NCBI RefSeq assembly: GCF_900106045.1
Contig: NZ_LT629802.1
Location: forward strand, 1,364,001-1,428,000
Source: Pseudomonas mucidolens
GTDB lineage: Bacteria; Pseudomonadota; Gammaproteobacteria; Pseudomonadales; Pseudomonadaceae
Direction of reading: 5' to 3'
DNA length: 64,000 nt
Of this stretch, positions 36,672-45,945 are shown one piece after another. Below the pieces are notes generated by a model. It was not told the origin of the DNA. It made no database searches and saw only the letters and a list, made by a program, of their open reading frames with translations. The translations under genes were made by a program, and so were the position numbers. Position 1 is the first letter of the stretch, and each line of letters starts with the position of its first letter.

Positions 36672-38333
36672 ATGGATAAATACACCCCACGCACCTGGCA
36701 GCCCCATGAGCGTCCGAGCTTGCCGGGCTCGCCGTCGACGCCGTTGCACCCCACCCATAAACGCTGGGCCTATGCGTTGGTCGGAGTGTTGGTCGCCATC
36801 ACCGGCGGCCTGGGCAACGCGCTGGTGATCGCCAATCTGCCTTATCTGCAAGGCGCATTGGGTGCGACCACTGCGCAAATGGCCTGGTTGCCTGCCGCCT
36901 ACGTCATGACCAATGTCTCGATGAACCTGTTGCTGGTGAAGTTTCGCCAGCAATTCGGCTTGCGCGCGTTTACCGAAGTGTTCCTGGTGCTCTACGCCCT
37001 GGTCACGTTTGGCCATTTGTTCGTCAACGACCTCAGCTCCGCGATTGCCGTGCGAGCCGCCCACGGCATGGTAGGAGCGGCGCTCAGTTCCCTGGGTTTG
37101 TACTACATGGTGCAGGCGTTTCCGGCGAAGTGGCGGCTCAAGGCGCTGGTGCTCGGTCTGGGCACTGCGCAGTTGGCTTTACCGCTGGCACGACTGTTTT
37201 CCGAAGATTTGCTGCAGATCGCTGAATGGCGCGGCCTTTACCTGTTTGAGCTGGGCATGGCGCTGATCTGCCTGGGCTGCGTGTTTTTGCTCAAGTTACC
37301 GCCGGGCGACCGCTTCAAGACCTTCGAGAAACTCGACTTCCTGACCTTCGCCTTGCTCGCTTCGGGCGTGGCGCTGCTATGCGCGGTGCTGTCCCTGGGG
37401 CGGATAGAGTGGTGGCTCGAAGCACCGTGGATCGGCATCGCCTCGGCCGCCTCGCTGGTGCTGATCATGGCCGGACTGGCCATCGAACATAATCGCGCCA
37501 ATCCGTTGCTGATGACCCGTTGGCTGGGCGGCGGGGTGATGATTCGCCTGGCGCTGGCGGTGATCCTCATCCGTATGGTGCTTTCTGAGCAATCCACCGG
37601 CACCGTGGGTTTTTTGCAGGCGCTGAACATGAGCAGCGAGCAGATGCGTACCTTGTACCTGGTGATGCTGTTGGGGGCGATCAGCGGGTTGGTGATCAGC
37701 GCACTGACGATCAACCCGGCGCATCTGCTGATGCCGCTGGTGATTTCCCTGGCGTTGATGGCCACCGGTTCGGTGATGGACAGTTTCTCCAGCAACCTGA
37801 CACGCCCACAGAACATGTACGTCAGTCAGTTCCTGCTAGGCTTCGGGGGCACGTTTTTCCTTGGGCCGACCCTGGTGCTGGGCATGCGGAATGTACTGAG
37901 CAACCCGCGTAACCTGGTGAGTTTCTCGGTGTTATTCGGCATTTGCCAGAACCTTGGCGGGCTGATCGGCGCGGCGTTGCTCGGTACGTTCCAGGTGATG
38001 CGCGAAAAGTTTCATTCCAGCATGATTGTCGAACACCTGACCCTGCTCGACCCGCGTGTCGCGGCCCGCGTGCAGAGCGGCGGCGCGGCTTACGGTCCGG
38101 TGATCGCCGACCCGGAACTGCGCCACTTGATGGGTATCCGCAGCCTGGCCACGACAGCGACCCGCGAAGCCAATGTCATGGCCTATAACGATGTGTTCAT
38201 GCTGATCGCGGTGATCGCGATATTGACCATGCTCTGGATCTTCACTCATAGCCTGTGGCTGATGAGTACTACCAAGAAAGCTGCCGCCAGTGCAGCGCCT
38301 TCCGTTCAACCTAGCGGCGCACTTCCTTCATGA
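36672..38333 (+). CDS. MFS efflux transporter, DHA2/EmrB-like
   Basis: The 553-residue protein has about 14 transmembrane segments, typical of the DHA2 family of drug exporters. It works with the HlyD-family membrane-fusion protein whose start overlaps its stop (ATGA at 38330). It resembles EmrB, but the substrates are unknown. The start ATG at 36672 has an AAGG site; the frame is open upstream to 36645 without support. Confidence 0.85.
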   Translation: MDKYTPRTWQPHERPSLPGSPSTPLHPTHKRWAYALVGVLVAITGGLGNALVIANLPYLQGALGATTAQMAWLPAAYVMTNVSMNLLLVKFRQQFGLRAFTEVFLVLYALVTFGHLFVNDLSSAIAVRAAHGMVGAALSSLGLYYMVQAFPAKWRLKALVLGLGTAQLALPLARLFSEDLLQIAEWRGLYLFELGMALICLGCVFLLKLPPGDRFKTFEKLDFLTFALLASGVALLCAVLSLGRIEWWLEAPWIGIASAASLVLIMAGLAIEHNRANPLLMTRWLGGGVMIRLALAVILIRMVLSEQSTGTVGFLQALNMSSEQMRTLYLVMLLGAISGLVISALTINPAHLLMPLVISLALMATGSVMDSFSSNLTRPQNMYVSQFLLGFGGTFFLGPTLVLGMRNVLSNPRNLVSFSVLFGICQNLGGLIGAALLGTFQVMREKFHSSMIVEHLTLLDPRVAARVQSGGAAYGPVIADPELRHLMGIRSLATTATREANVMAYNDVFMLIAVIAILTMLWIFTHSLWLMSTTKKAAASAAPSVQPSGALPS

Positions 38334-39475
38334 CCGAACCGACGACCACGACCACCAACGCGATTGCCGCAACGCCCGAAGGCACCCCACCAGCGGGCGC
38401 CACCGCCACTGAACCGCGCTCCTTGCGGGTAAGGATTATCTCATCATTGGGCTTTGCCGCGATTGCCATTTTTGGCGTGTTGATCGTGCTGTACGCTTGG
38501 CAATTGCCACCGTTCAGCAGCGCGGTGGAAACCACTGAAAACGCCCTGGTGCGGGGGCAGGTGACAATCATCGGGCCACAGCTCAGCGGTTACGTGTACG
38601 AGGTCCCGGTCCAGGACTTCCAGTACGTCAAGGCCGGTGATTTGCTGGTGCGCCTCGATGACCGGATCTACAAGCAGCGCCTGGATCAGGCCGTGGCGCA
38701 ACTGGCGGTGCAACAGGCATCCCTGGCGAATGTGGTGCAGCAACGCAAGAGTGCCGAGGCGACCATCAAATTGCGTCAGGCGGCCTTGGCCGACAGCCAG
38801 GCCCAGGCCCGCAAGAGCAGCGCTGACCTGCGCCGTAACGAAGCCTTGATCAGCGATGGTTCGGTGTCCCGGCGCGAACTGGACGTGACCCGCGCCGCCC
38901 ACGCCCAGACCCTCGCCGCCGTGTCCCAGGCTCAGGCCAGCCTGGAAATTGCCCGGCAGGACCTGCAGACGGTGATTGTCAATCGCGGGTCATTGGAAGC
39001 CGCGGTTGCCAGCGCCGATGCGGCGGTGGAACTGGCGCGTATCGACCTGTCCAACACGCGCATATTGGCGCCGCGAGACGGCCAGTTGGGGCAGATCGGC
39101 GTGCGTCTGGGGGCTTACGTCAACTCCGGAGCGCAGTTGATGGCGCTGGTGCCGAATCAGTTGTGGGTGATCGCCAATATGAAAGAAACCCAGATGAACA
39201 ATGTGCAAGTCGGGCAGCCGGTGACCTTTACGGTCGATGCGCTGAACCACCGCACGTTTCATGGCACGGTGCAGCGTATCTCGCCGGCCACCGGATCTGA
39301 GTTCAGTTTGTTGCAGGCGGACAATGCCACCGGGAATTTCGTCAAGATTGCCCAGCGGGTGCCGGTGCGGATTCTGGTGGATCCGGGACAGGCGCAGAGC
39401 GAGCGATTGCGCCCGGGGTTGTCGGTGGTGGTGAGTATCGATACGGCGGGGCGGTTGAGGGGAACGCCGCCCTGA
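38330..39475 (+). CDS. HlyD/EmrA-family membrane-fusion protein
   Basis: The 381-residue periplasmic adaptor is anchored by one N-terminal membrane segment (about 35-57). A lipoyl/barrel-sandwich half lies on each side of a coiled-coil hairpin (about 125-225). Its start overlaps the stop of the exporter gene by four bases; the two form the inner-membrane part of a tripartite efflux pump. No outer-membrane TolC-type gene is next to them, so they must use one from elsewhere. Confidence 0.88.
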   Translation: MTEPTTTTTNAIAATPEGTPPAGATATEPRSLRVRIISSLGFAAIAIFGVLIVLYAWQLPPFSSAVETTENALVRGQVTIIGPQLSGYVYEVPVQDFQYVKAGDLLVRLDDRIYKQRLDQAVAQLAVQQASLANVVQQRKSAEATIKLRQAALADSQAQARKSSADLRRNEALISDGSVSRRELDVTRAAHAQTLAAVSQAQASLEIARQDLQTVIVNRGSLEAAVASADAAVELARIDLSNTRILAPRDGQLGQIGVRLGAYVNSGAQLMALVPNQLWVIANMKETQMNNVQVGQPVTFTVDALNHRTFHGTVQRISPATGSEFSLLQADNATGNFVKIAQRVPVRILVDPGQAQSERLRPGLSVVVSIDTAGRLRGTPP

Positions 39476-39499
39476 GCTGGCCGGTTTTTTGCGAACATT

Positions 39500-39597
39500 G
39501 TAGGAGCGAGCTCGCTCGCGAAGAACGTTAACGATGACGCGGAAAACCAGATACCCCGAGGCGTCTTCAGGTTTTTCGCGAGCAAGCTCGCTCCTAC
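39500..39597. repeat. REPIN, paired inverted REP
   Basis: REP arms at 39500-39522 and 39575-39597. The spacer (about 39523-39574) is nearly identical to that of the REPIN at 48301, so both derive from one subfamily. Confidence 0.9.
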
Positions 39598-39617
39598 AAA
39601 AAAAGCCGCGCGCGCGG
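39598..39617 (-). terminator. Probable terminator of the TRAP/uronate unit
   Basis: On the minus strand, the CCGCGCGCGCGG palindrome is followed by a run of seven T, at the 3' end of the dctM gene. A GC-rich stem plus T-run is the Rho-independent form. Confidence 0.55.
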
Positions 39618-39640
39618 AGGCAGGGTTGCGCTCAGCGGCG

Positions 39641-40921
39641 TTACAACACCAGCGCCGGCAGCCACAACGACAAGGCCGGTATGTAGGTGACGGCCAACAG
39701 GACCAGGAACAACACGCCATAGAACGGCAGCAGGGATTTGACGGTGCTTTCGATGCTGACCCTGCCCACCGCGGAGCCGACGAACAGCACCGCACCGACC
39801 GGTGGGGTGATCAGGCCGATGCCCAGGTTGACCAGCATGATCATGCCGAACTGCACCGGGTCCACGCCGATGTCGAGAATCACGGGCATCAGGATTGGCG
39901 TGAGGATCAGGATCAGCGGTGCCATGTCCATCACCGTGCCCAGCATCAGCAGCATCACGTTGATGCACATCAGGATCACGTAGCGATTGTCCGACAGGGT
40001 CAGGAACATCGTGGTGATTTTCGCCGGAATCTGCATCAGGGTCATGATGTAGCCAAAGCTGGCGGCGAAGGCGATCAGGATCATCACGATGGAAATGGTA
40101 CGTACCGTGCGGTGCATCAATTTCGGCAGTTCGTTCCACTTGTAGTCGCGGTAGATGAACATCGTCACGAAAAACGCCCACAGCACGGCAATCGCCGCTG
40201 ATTCGGTGGCGGTGAAGATGCCCGACAGAATGCCGCCGAGGATAATCACCATGGCCATCAGGCCCCACAGCGCATCAGCGCAGATTTTCAGCGCCTGTTT
40301 CAGCGGTATCACTTCACCCTTGGGGTAATTGCGCTTTTTCGCGAAGATCAGGCACAGCACCATCAGGCAGGCGCTCATCAACAGTCCCGGGACCACGCCG
40401 GCCATGAACAGCGAAGCAATCGATACGGTGCCGCCCGCGGCCAGGGAGTAGAGCACCGAGTTATGGCTGGGTGGGGTCAGCAGCGCCTGTACCGAGCCAC
40501 TCACCGTCACGGCGGTGGCAAACTCCCGTGGGTAGCCGCGACGTTCCATTTCGGGGATCAACACCGAGCCTACCGATGCGGTGTCGGCCACTGACGAGCC
40601 GGAAATCGCACCAAAAAAGGTCGAGGCCATGATGTTGACCAGGGACAAGCCGCCGCGCACGAAACCCACCAGCACCCCGGCAAACGCCACCAGTCGGCGG
40701 GACATACCGCCCTCTGCCATGATTGCGCCGGCCAGCACGAAAAACGGGATCGCCATCAGCGAAAACTTGTTCACCCCGCCGGCTACCTGAATCATCAGGG
40801 CCTGGAATGGAATGTCGATCCACCACGCCCCGATCAAGGCCGAGAGGCCCAGCGCGTAAGCCACCGGCATGCCGATGAGGATCAAGGCGATAAAACTGCC
40901 CAGCAGAATCAATGCATCCAT
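39641..40921 (-). CDS. TRAP transporter large permease (DctM)
   Basis: The 426-residue channel subunit (about 12-13 membrane segments) carries the family loop blocks AGAIMAEGGMSRRL and FGAISGSSVADTASVGSVLIPEM. With the small permease and binding protein it takes up an organic acid with sodium. It is the last gene of the leftward uronate unit, one base from dctQ. Uronate as substrate is inferred from the neighbours udh and the lactonase. Confidence 0.88.
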   Translation of the reverse strand: MDALILLGSFIALILIGMPVAYALGLSALIGAWWIDIPFQALMIQVAGGVNKFSLMAIPFFVLAGAIMAEGGMSRRLVAFAGVLVGFVRGGLSLVNIMASTFFGAISGSSVADTASVGSVLIPEMERRGYPREFATAVTVSGSVQALLTPPSHNSVLYSLAAGGTVSIASLFMAGVVPGLLMSACLMVLCLIFAKKRNYPKGEVIPLKQALKICADALWGLMAMVIILGGILSGIFTATESAAIAVLWAFFVTMFIYRDYKWNELPKLMHRTVRTISIVMILIAFAASFGYIMTLMQIPAKITTMFLTLSDNRYVILMCINVMLLMLGTVMDMAPLILILTPILMPVILDIGVDPVQFGMIMLVNLGIGLITPPVGAVLFVGSAVGRVSIESTVKSLLPFYGVLFLVLLAVTYIPALSLWLPALVL

Positions 40922-40922
40922 T

Positions 40923-41450
40923 TCAGACTGCCCCTTCGCTTTCTTCTACCAGATCGAAACGCACGACCCGCCGGTTGCTCTGGTCGCCGAGCAGGAGTTT
41001 TTCCAGGACAAACACCAGGGTCAGCAGCCCGCCGAGCGGAATCGGCATGTAGGTCACGCCGACGCGCAGGGTGGGAATCGCACTCATGAACTGATTCCAG
41101 GTCGACAGGCACAGCTTGGTGCCCCAAATGGTCATGAACAGGCAAATAGTCGCCATTAACAATTGCGTGACAATGCTGACAACACGGCGTGTAGCAGGGG
41201 GAAGACGGTCTGTGACCATGGCCACGGACATGTGTGCGCCCGCACGGTAGCTGGCGGCGGCGCCGACGAAGGTGAAGACCAGCATCAGCAAAATAGCCAC
41301 AGGTTCCGGCCAGCTGGAGCCGGTACCGAGGATGTAGCGGGCGAAGATGCCCCAGGGAATAATCAACGCGACCCCGAGTACCGAGAGGCCTGCGACCCAG
41401 ATACAGGTCATGTAAATGCGGTCGTTGATGCGCAGCAGTAAATTCTTCAT
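40923..41450 (-). CDS. TRAP transporter small permease (DctQ)
   Basis: The 175-residue protein has four membrane segments and the DctQ block SWPEPVAILLMLVFTFVGAAASYRAGAHM. The start is chosen at 41450 (MKNLLLRIN); an in-frame ATG at 41483 gives 11 more residues. It is placed between the binding protein (74 bases before) and the large permease. Confidence 0.82.
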   Translation of the reverse strand: MKNLLLRINDRIYMTCIWVAGLSVLGVALIIPWGIFARYILGTGSSWPEPVAILLMLVFTFVGAAASYRAGAHMSVAMVTDRLPPATRRVVSIVTQLLMATICLFMTIWGTKLCLSTWNQFMSAIPTLRVGVTYMPIPLGGLLTLVFVLEKLLLGDQSNRRVVRFDLVEESEGAV

Positions 41451-41524
41451 GACGTTCACCGTAACCGGGCGCGAAGGCTGCATCAGCAGCCTGTCGCGCC
41501 GGGCCTTTTGCGGGGGGCGGGGAG

Positions 41525-42496
41525 TTATTGAACGGCGTCGATGCGTTTGATCATGTCGGCGAATTGTGCGCCGTACTTGGCACGTACCCCAGCCGTCGCG
41601 TCATAGAAGGGCTTTTTGTCGACGGTGATGAACTCGACGCCCGCGGCCTTGAGTTTTTCTTCGCTGCTGGCGGATTTTTTATCCCACAACACGCGCTCTT
41701 CAGCCTGGGCGGCCTTGGCGGCTTTCTTCACCATTGTCTGCTGCTCGGGGGTGAGTTTTTCCCAAGTGATTTTCGACATCACGATGGGCTCGGGCAGGAT
41801 CAGGTGCTCAGTAAGGGTGTAGTACTTGGCACTCTGATAATGGTTGTGCTCCAGCAGGGTCGGCGGGTTGTTTTCGGCGCCGTCGATCACACCCGTCTGC
41901 AAGGCACTGAAGATCTCGCCGGTGTCCATGGCAATGCCGTTGCCGCCCATGTCATTGATGGTCTCGATGAACATCGGGTTGCCTTGCACGCGAATCTTCA
42001 TGCCTTTAAGGTCTTCGATCTTGCGCACCGGTTTCTTGGTGTAGAGGTTGCGCGTGCCGCCGTCCATCCACGCCAGGGCTACCAGGCCGAACTCGGAGTT
42101 GGAGATTTTGTCGAGGATTTCGTCGCCGATTTCGCCGTCGATGATTTTGCGCATATGCGCCTGGTCACGGAACACGAACGGCATGTTGAACACATTTACG
42201 TCCGGCACGACTGGCCCGACGATACCGAGGCTGACCCGAGTCATCTGGATCGCGCCGACCTGAGCCTGTTCGACGACCTCTTTCTCCGAGCCGAGGACGC
42301 CACCCGGGAAGTATTTGAAGGTCAGTTCGCCGTTGCTCTCCTTGGTCAGGGCCGCACCCATGCTTTTTTCGGCAACCACGGTGGGGTAACCGTCGGGGTG
42401 GATGTCGGCGAATTTTATTTCCAGGGCGTGAGCGACATTGGCGAACACAAAAGTCAGAGGGAGTGCAGCGGCCAGCAAGGTGCGTTTGAAGTTCAT
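41525..42496 (-). CDS. TRAP transporter solute-binding protein (DctP)
   Basis: The 323-residue periplasmic protein has a signal peptide (about 1-24, cleavage after AHA). The conserved arginine that clamps the substrate carboxylate is in GMKIRVQGNPMF (about 172), and GGTRNLYTK is the second family block. The adjacent uronate dehydrogenase and lactonase suggest binding of D-galacturonate or D-glucuronate, but ligand specificity cannot be read with certainty. Confidence 0.86.
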   Translation of the reverse strand: MNFKRTLLAAALPLTFVFANVAHALEIKFADIHPDGYPTVVAEKSMGAALTKESNGELTFKYFPGGVLGSEKEVVEQAQVGAIQMTRVSLGIVGPVVPDVNVFNMPFVFRDQAHMRKIIDGEIGDEILDKISNSEFGLVALAWMDGGTRNLYTKKPVRKIEDLKGMKIRVQGNPMFIETINDMGGNGIAMDTGEIFSALQTGVIDGAENNPPTLLEHNHYQSAKYYTLTEHLILPEPIVMSKITWEKLTPEQQTMVKKAAKAAQAEERVLWDKKSASSEEKLKAAGVEFITVDKKPFYDATAGVRAKYGAQFADMIKRIDAVQ

Positions 42497-42546
42497 GGGG
42501 TTTGTCTCCAGTTTTTTATTGTTGTATTCAAGGCTCAGCGGTGCAG

Positions 42547-43422
42547 TCAGAGGGTGAAGGTAGGCTCCGGCAAGCCCTTTACGCCGGGGTTTAGCGCGAA
42601 CACGCCGCCAGCGAAGGAGTGTTCACTGTGGTCGTCGCGGATCGAGGTGACGAAAAGCGTGTCCAGTTGGCTGCCGCCGAAGGCACACATGGTGGGTTTT
42701 TTCACCGGCACGGCCAGGGAACGGTCGAGCCGGCCATCGGGAGTGAAACGATGAATCAGACCGGCGTCATTGGCGCAGATCCAGTAACAGCCCTCGGCGT
42801 CGATCGCAGCGCCGTCGGGGCGCCCGAGGTGCTGATTCATGTCGACGAACTCGCGGCGGTTGGACGGCGTACCGGTGTCGGCATCGTAGTCGAAGGCCCA
42901 GATACGCTGCATGTTCGGGTGCGAGTCCGATAGGTACATCGTGCGCCCGTCGGGGCTGAAAGCCAGGCCATTGGGGGTGATAAAACCAGTGAGTACCGCG
43001 TGCGGCGCCTGACCGCTTGCGTAGCGGTAAAGCACGCCTTCAGCTGCATTGGCGCCCATGTTCAGCACCATGCTGCCTGCCCAGAAACGACCCTGGCGAT
43101 CACAGCGTCCATCGTTCAGGCGCATGTCCGTGCGGGTGTGCTCTACGCCGGCCAAGGAGGTGGCCTCGAGGCCGGCGTCGTCTCGAGGCGACAGTTGGAA
43201 AAACCCCGTCTCCATGCCTGCCACCCAGCCACCCTGATCATCTCGCGCGATACACGCGAGCATCTGCGGGCCTTTCCAGCTTTTGACCTGGTTGCTCGCG
43301 GCGTCCCAGCGCTGTAACACCCCGTTAGGGATGTCCACCCAATACAGGGCGTTTTCGTCAGGTACCCAGACCGGGCTTTCACCCACCGCGTTGCGCGCGT
43401 CAACAATTAATTCAGCTTGCAT
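42547..43422 (-). CDS. SMP-30/gluconolaconase-family sugar lactonase
   Basis: The 291-residue six-bladed beta-propeller has the metal-binding blocks GESPVWVP (about 13-20) and MRLNDGRCDRQGRFWAGSM (about 99-117). It hydrolyses a sugar acid lactone; next to uronate dehydrogenase it should open the galactaro- or glucarolactone formed by that enzyme. It is 30 bases downstream of udh and 50 bases upstream of dctP, in one unit. Confidence 0.86.
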   Translation of the reverse strand: MQAELIVDARNAVGESPVWVPDENALYWVDIPNGVLQRWDAASNQVKSWKGPQMLACIARDDQGGWVAGMETGFFQLSPRDDAGLEATSLAGVEHTRTDMRLNDGRCDRQGRFWAGSMVLNMGANAAEGVLYRYASGQAPHAVLTGFITPNGLAFSPDGRTMYLSDSHPNMQRIWAFDYDADTGTPSNRREFVDMNQHLGRPDGAAIDAEGCYWICANDAGLIHRFTPDGRLDRSLAVPVKKPTMCAFGGSQLDTLFVTSIRDDHSEHSFAGGVFALNPGVKGLPEPTFTL

Positions 43423-43452
43423 GGCAACTCAATTCCCTTGGGGTCTAGACGC

Positions 43453-44274
43453 TCAATCACCGAACGGGCCGGCGGCGCAGAAGGCACCGCCCTGATACAG
43501 TCGTGCCGGATCGTCGGCAGCCGGCATCGGTTGCGCTTCGACCTGTTTGCGAAACACTTCGGAACTGTCACGCGCCACGAAACCCAGATGAGCGGCGTAG
43601 CGATTGTCCCACCACACGTTCAAGTTATCGGACATGCCGTAAACCACGGTGTGGCCAACGTTCGGGGTGTACAGCGCACGCTCCAGCAATTGGGTGAGGT
43701 CATCGAAGCTCAGCCAGGTGTGCATCATCCGGCGGTTGTGCGGCTCGGGGAACGAGGAGCCGATGCGAATACTGACGGTTTCGATGCCATAGCGGTCGAA
43801 GTAAAAGCTGGCCATGTCTTCGCCGTAGGATTTGGACAGGCCGTAATAGCCATCGGGACGTCGCAGCGAGTGGGTGTCCAGGGGCTGGTCCTGGGGGTAG
43901 AAGCCAATGACATGGTTGGAGCTGGCGAACACCACACGTTTGACCCCGTGACGGCGAGCGGCTTCGTAAATGTGGAAGATGCCGCAGATATTGGGGCCGA
44001 GTATTTCTTCGAAGGGCCGCTCAACCGACACGCCACCGAAGTGCAGGATGGCATCGACGCCTTCAACCAACTGATGCACTGCTTGCTTGTCGCCCAGGTC
44101 GCAAGGTTGCACCTCTTCGTGGTCGGCGGCGGGGGCCATCTCGGCGATGTCGGAGAGGCGCAGGATATGGGCGTAGGGGCGCAGGCGCTCGCGCAGAACC
44201 TTGCCCAGGCCACCGGCGGCACCGGTCAGCAGCAGGCGATTGAACGCAATGGGGGCGGTTGAGGTGGTCGTCAT
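43453..44274 (-). CDS. udh: NAD-dependent uronate dehydrogenase
   Basis: The 273-residue short-chain dehydrogenase oxidises D-galacturonate or D-glucuronate to the aldarolactone. The Rossmann site is TGAAGGLG (17-24), and the catalytic pair is Y144-x3-K148 (DGYYGLSKSYG); the length fits known Pseudomonas enzymes (about 270). The start at 44274 follows an AGGGA site; a longer reading to 44340 lacks one. A conserved operator-like sequence precedes the gene. Confidence 0.9.
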   Translation of the reverse strand: MTTTSTAPIAFNRLLLTGAAGGLGKVLRERLRPYAHILRLSDIAEMAPAADHEEVQPCDLGDKQAVHQLVEGVDAILHFGGVSVERPFEEILGPNICGIFHIYEAARRHGVKRVVFASSNHVIGFYPQDQPLDTHSLRRPDGYYGLSKSYGEDMASFYFDRYGIETVSIRIGSSFPEPHNRRMMHTWLSFDDLTQLLERALYTPNVGHTVVYGMSDNLNVWWDNRYAAHLGFVARDSSEVFRKQVEAQPMPAADDPARLYQGGAFCAAGPFGD

Positions 44275-44299
44275 GAAAATCCCTGGCTTGTTGTTGTAG

Positions 44300-44314
44300 G
44301 TTGTCGTACGACTT
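44300..44314. promoter_or_regulatory. Operator-like site before udh
   Basis: GTTGTCGTACGACTT shares 13 of 15 bases with the site before oprD (45828-45842) and has the inner palindrome GTCGTACGAC. It is 26 bases upstream of the udh start codon. Confidence 0.55.
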
Positions 44315-44499
44315 TTCTGAAGTATTGTTGTGGTTTCCACTGCTTGTCAACGCGACGTTAGTGGAAATTGACCGAGGGTACGTTTGCCTGATTTTCCTTA
44401 GGAACTGTCGAATCCCGGCGCAACTGCGATAGTGCTGGATTGTTATTCAATGGGCCGCCGCCATCGCGGCCGCGCCGGGGTTCGACCGCCCCACAGGGA

Positions 44500-45783
44500 T
44501 TACAACAGCGAGAGCGGGTAGCTGATGAAAATCCGGTTTTCATCAAACTCGTTGGTGGAGAAGTCCCGACGAATTGTCGCGTTGCGCCATTTCACGTTGA
44601 GATTCTTCAATGCGCCGCTCTGTACGGTGTAGGCAAGCTCCGATTCACGTCCCCACTCTTTGCCATCGGTGATGGTCCCGGTGTGCACGTTATCGCCGCT
44701 GATGTAGCGGTTCATCAGGGTCAGGCCGGGGACCCCGAGCGCCACGAAGTTGAAGTCATGACGCAGCTGCCAGGACTTTTCCTTGGCGTTGTCGTAGCTG
44801 GCGTTGTAGCTGTCGTTGGCCAGGGTCCCGCCGCTGGTGCCATTGACCCGCATCCAGGCGCTGTCGCCGCTGAGTTTCTGCAAGCCGACATAAAAGGTAT
44901 GGCCGCCGTACTTGGCCGACAGCAGGGCGAACACGGTCTTGTTATCCAGATCGCCCGCCAGCGCGCTGCCGTCTTCCTTGCCGTTGAAAAAGCCGAGATT
45001 GGCGCCCAGGGTCCAATCACCCAGGGGCTGGCTGTGATTCAGGTTCACATATTGTTGCTGATAGATATCGCTCAGTTCGGCGTACCACAGGCCGACCTGT
45101 GTGCGCTTGTCATTGAAGGTGTATTCACCGCCACCGAAATTGAAACGGTCTGAGGTGACTGCGGCCCGGCCATTCATGAACATGTCTTCCATGCTCGCAT
45201 CGTTGCGCGGACTGTTGCCGCGAAACTGCCCGCCATACAGGGTCAGCCCGCTGAACTCGTTGGAGGTGATTTGCCCGCCCTGGAAGGTTTGCGGCAGGGA
45301 ACGGCCATCGTCGGAGCGCAGAATCGGCAACACCGGCATCCATTCGCCAACCTTCAGCTCTGTCTTCGATAGCCGGGTTTTCAAGGCCACGCCCATGCGC
45401 CCGAAGTTATCCGCGGGGCGGCCATCGTCGTGGATCGGCAGCAACTGCGTGCCCGCCGTGCCTCGGCCGCCGTCGAGCTTCTGCGAATACAAGCCCAGCA
45501 CATCGAGACCGAAGCCGACGGTGCCTTGGGTGAATCCGGATTTGGCATCGAGAATAAAGCTCTGCGTCCACTCTTCAGCGCGACCCTGGGCGTTGGCGGG
45601 GTTGGTGAAGTTGCGATTGAAGTAGGCGTTACGCAGATTGAGCGTGACCTTGCTGTCATCGACAAAACCTTCGGCGTGTAGCGACATGGGAATGAACAGG
45701 GCCAGGCTGCTGCAGCCGATCAGGCTGAGGGTGGGGCGATGACAGGTGGTGCGGATCCAGGAATTGCGGGCGAGTTGACTCAC
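44500..45783 (-). CDS. OprD-family outer-membrane porin
   Basis: The 427-residue OprD-type porin (signal peptide to SLHA, mature part begins EGFVDDSKVTLNLRNAYF) has an 18-strand barrel with substrate-binding basic ladder. The start is the GTG at 45783: an AAGGGAG site lies 7 bases upstream, whereas the ATG at 45825 has no such site and sits inside the operator region. It is the first gene of the uronate unit and probably the outer-membrane entry route for the acid. Confidence 0.87.
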   Translation of the reverse strand: MSQLARNSWIRTTCHRPTLSLIGCSSLALFIPMSLHAEGFVDDSKVTLNLRNAYFNRNFTNPANAQGRAEEWTQSFILDAKSGFTQGTVGFGLDVLGLYSQKLDGGRGTAGTQLLPIHDDGRPADNFGRMGVALKTRLSKTELKVGEWMPVLPILRSDDGRSLPQTFQGGQITSNEFSGLTLYGGQFRGNSPRNDASMEDMFMNGRAAVTSDRFNFGGGEYTFNDKRTQVGLWYAELSDIYQQQYVNLNHSQPLGDWTLGANLGFFNGKEDGSALAGDLDNKTVFALLSAKYGGHTFYVGLQKLSGDSAWMRVNGTSGGTLANDSYNASYDNAKEKSWQLRHDFNFVALGVPGLTLMNRYISGDNVHTGTITDGKEWGRESELAYTVQSGALKNLNVKWRNATIRRDFSTNEFDENRIFISYPLSLL

Positions 45784-45827
45784 AGTGACACTCCCTTTGC
45801 ATTTGTTGTTTTTATTTTTCGTCATAC

Positions 45828-45842
45828 GTCGTCGTACAACTT
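45828..45842. promoter_or_regulatory. Operator-like site before oprD
   Basis: GTCGTCGTACAACTT, 44 bases before the GTG start, is 13/15 identical to the site at 44300. The two sites flank the transport and dehydrogenase genes and suggest one repressor. Confidence 0.55.
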
Positions 45843-45945
45843 CGCGACGGATATTTGCGGGGTTTCTGGGGAATGTCAACAGGAAGTTGTGCGATGACTG
45901 CATGACACCGGGCGGGTGTAAAATCTGTTGGCGCGATTAGCCGTG

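Noticed and set aside
45783..45825. ATG at 45825 as the OprD porin start
   Set aside because: No ribosome binding site in front of it and it abuts the operator-like sequence; the GTG at 45783 has an AAGGGAG site at normal distance.
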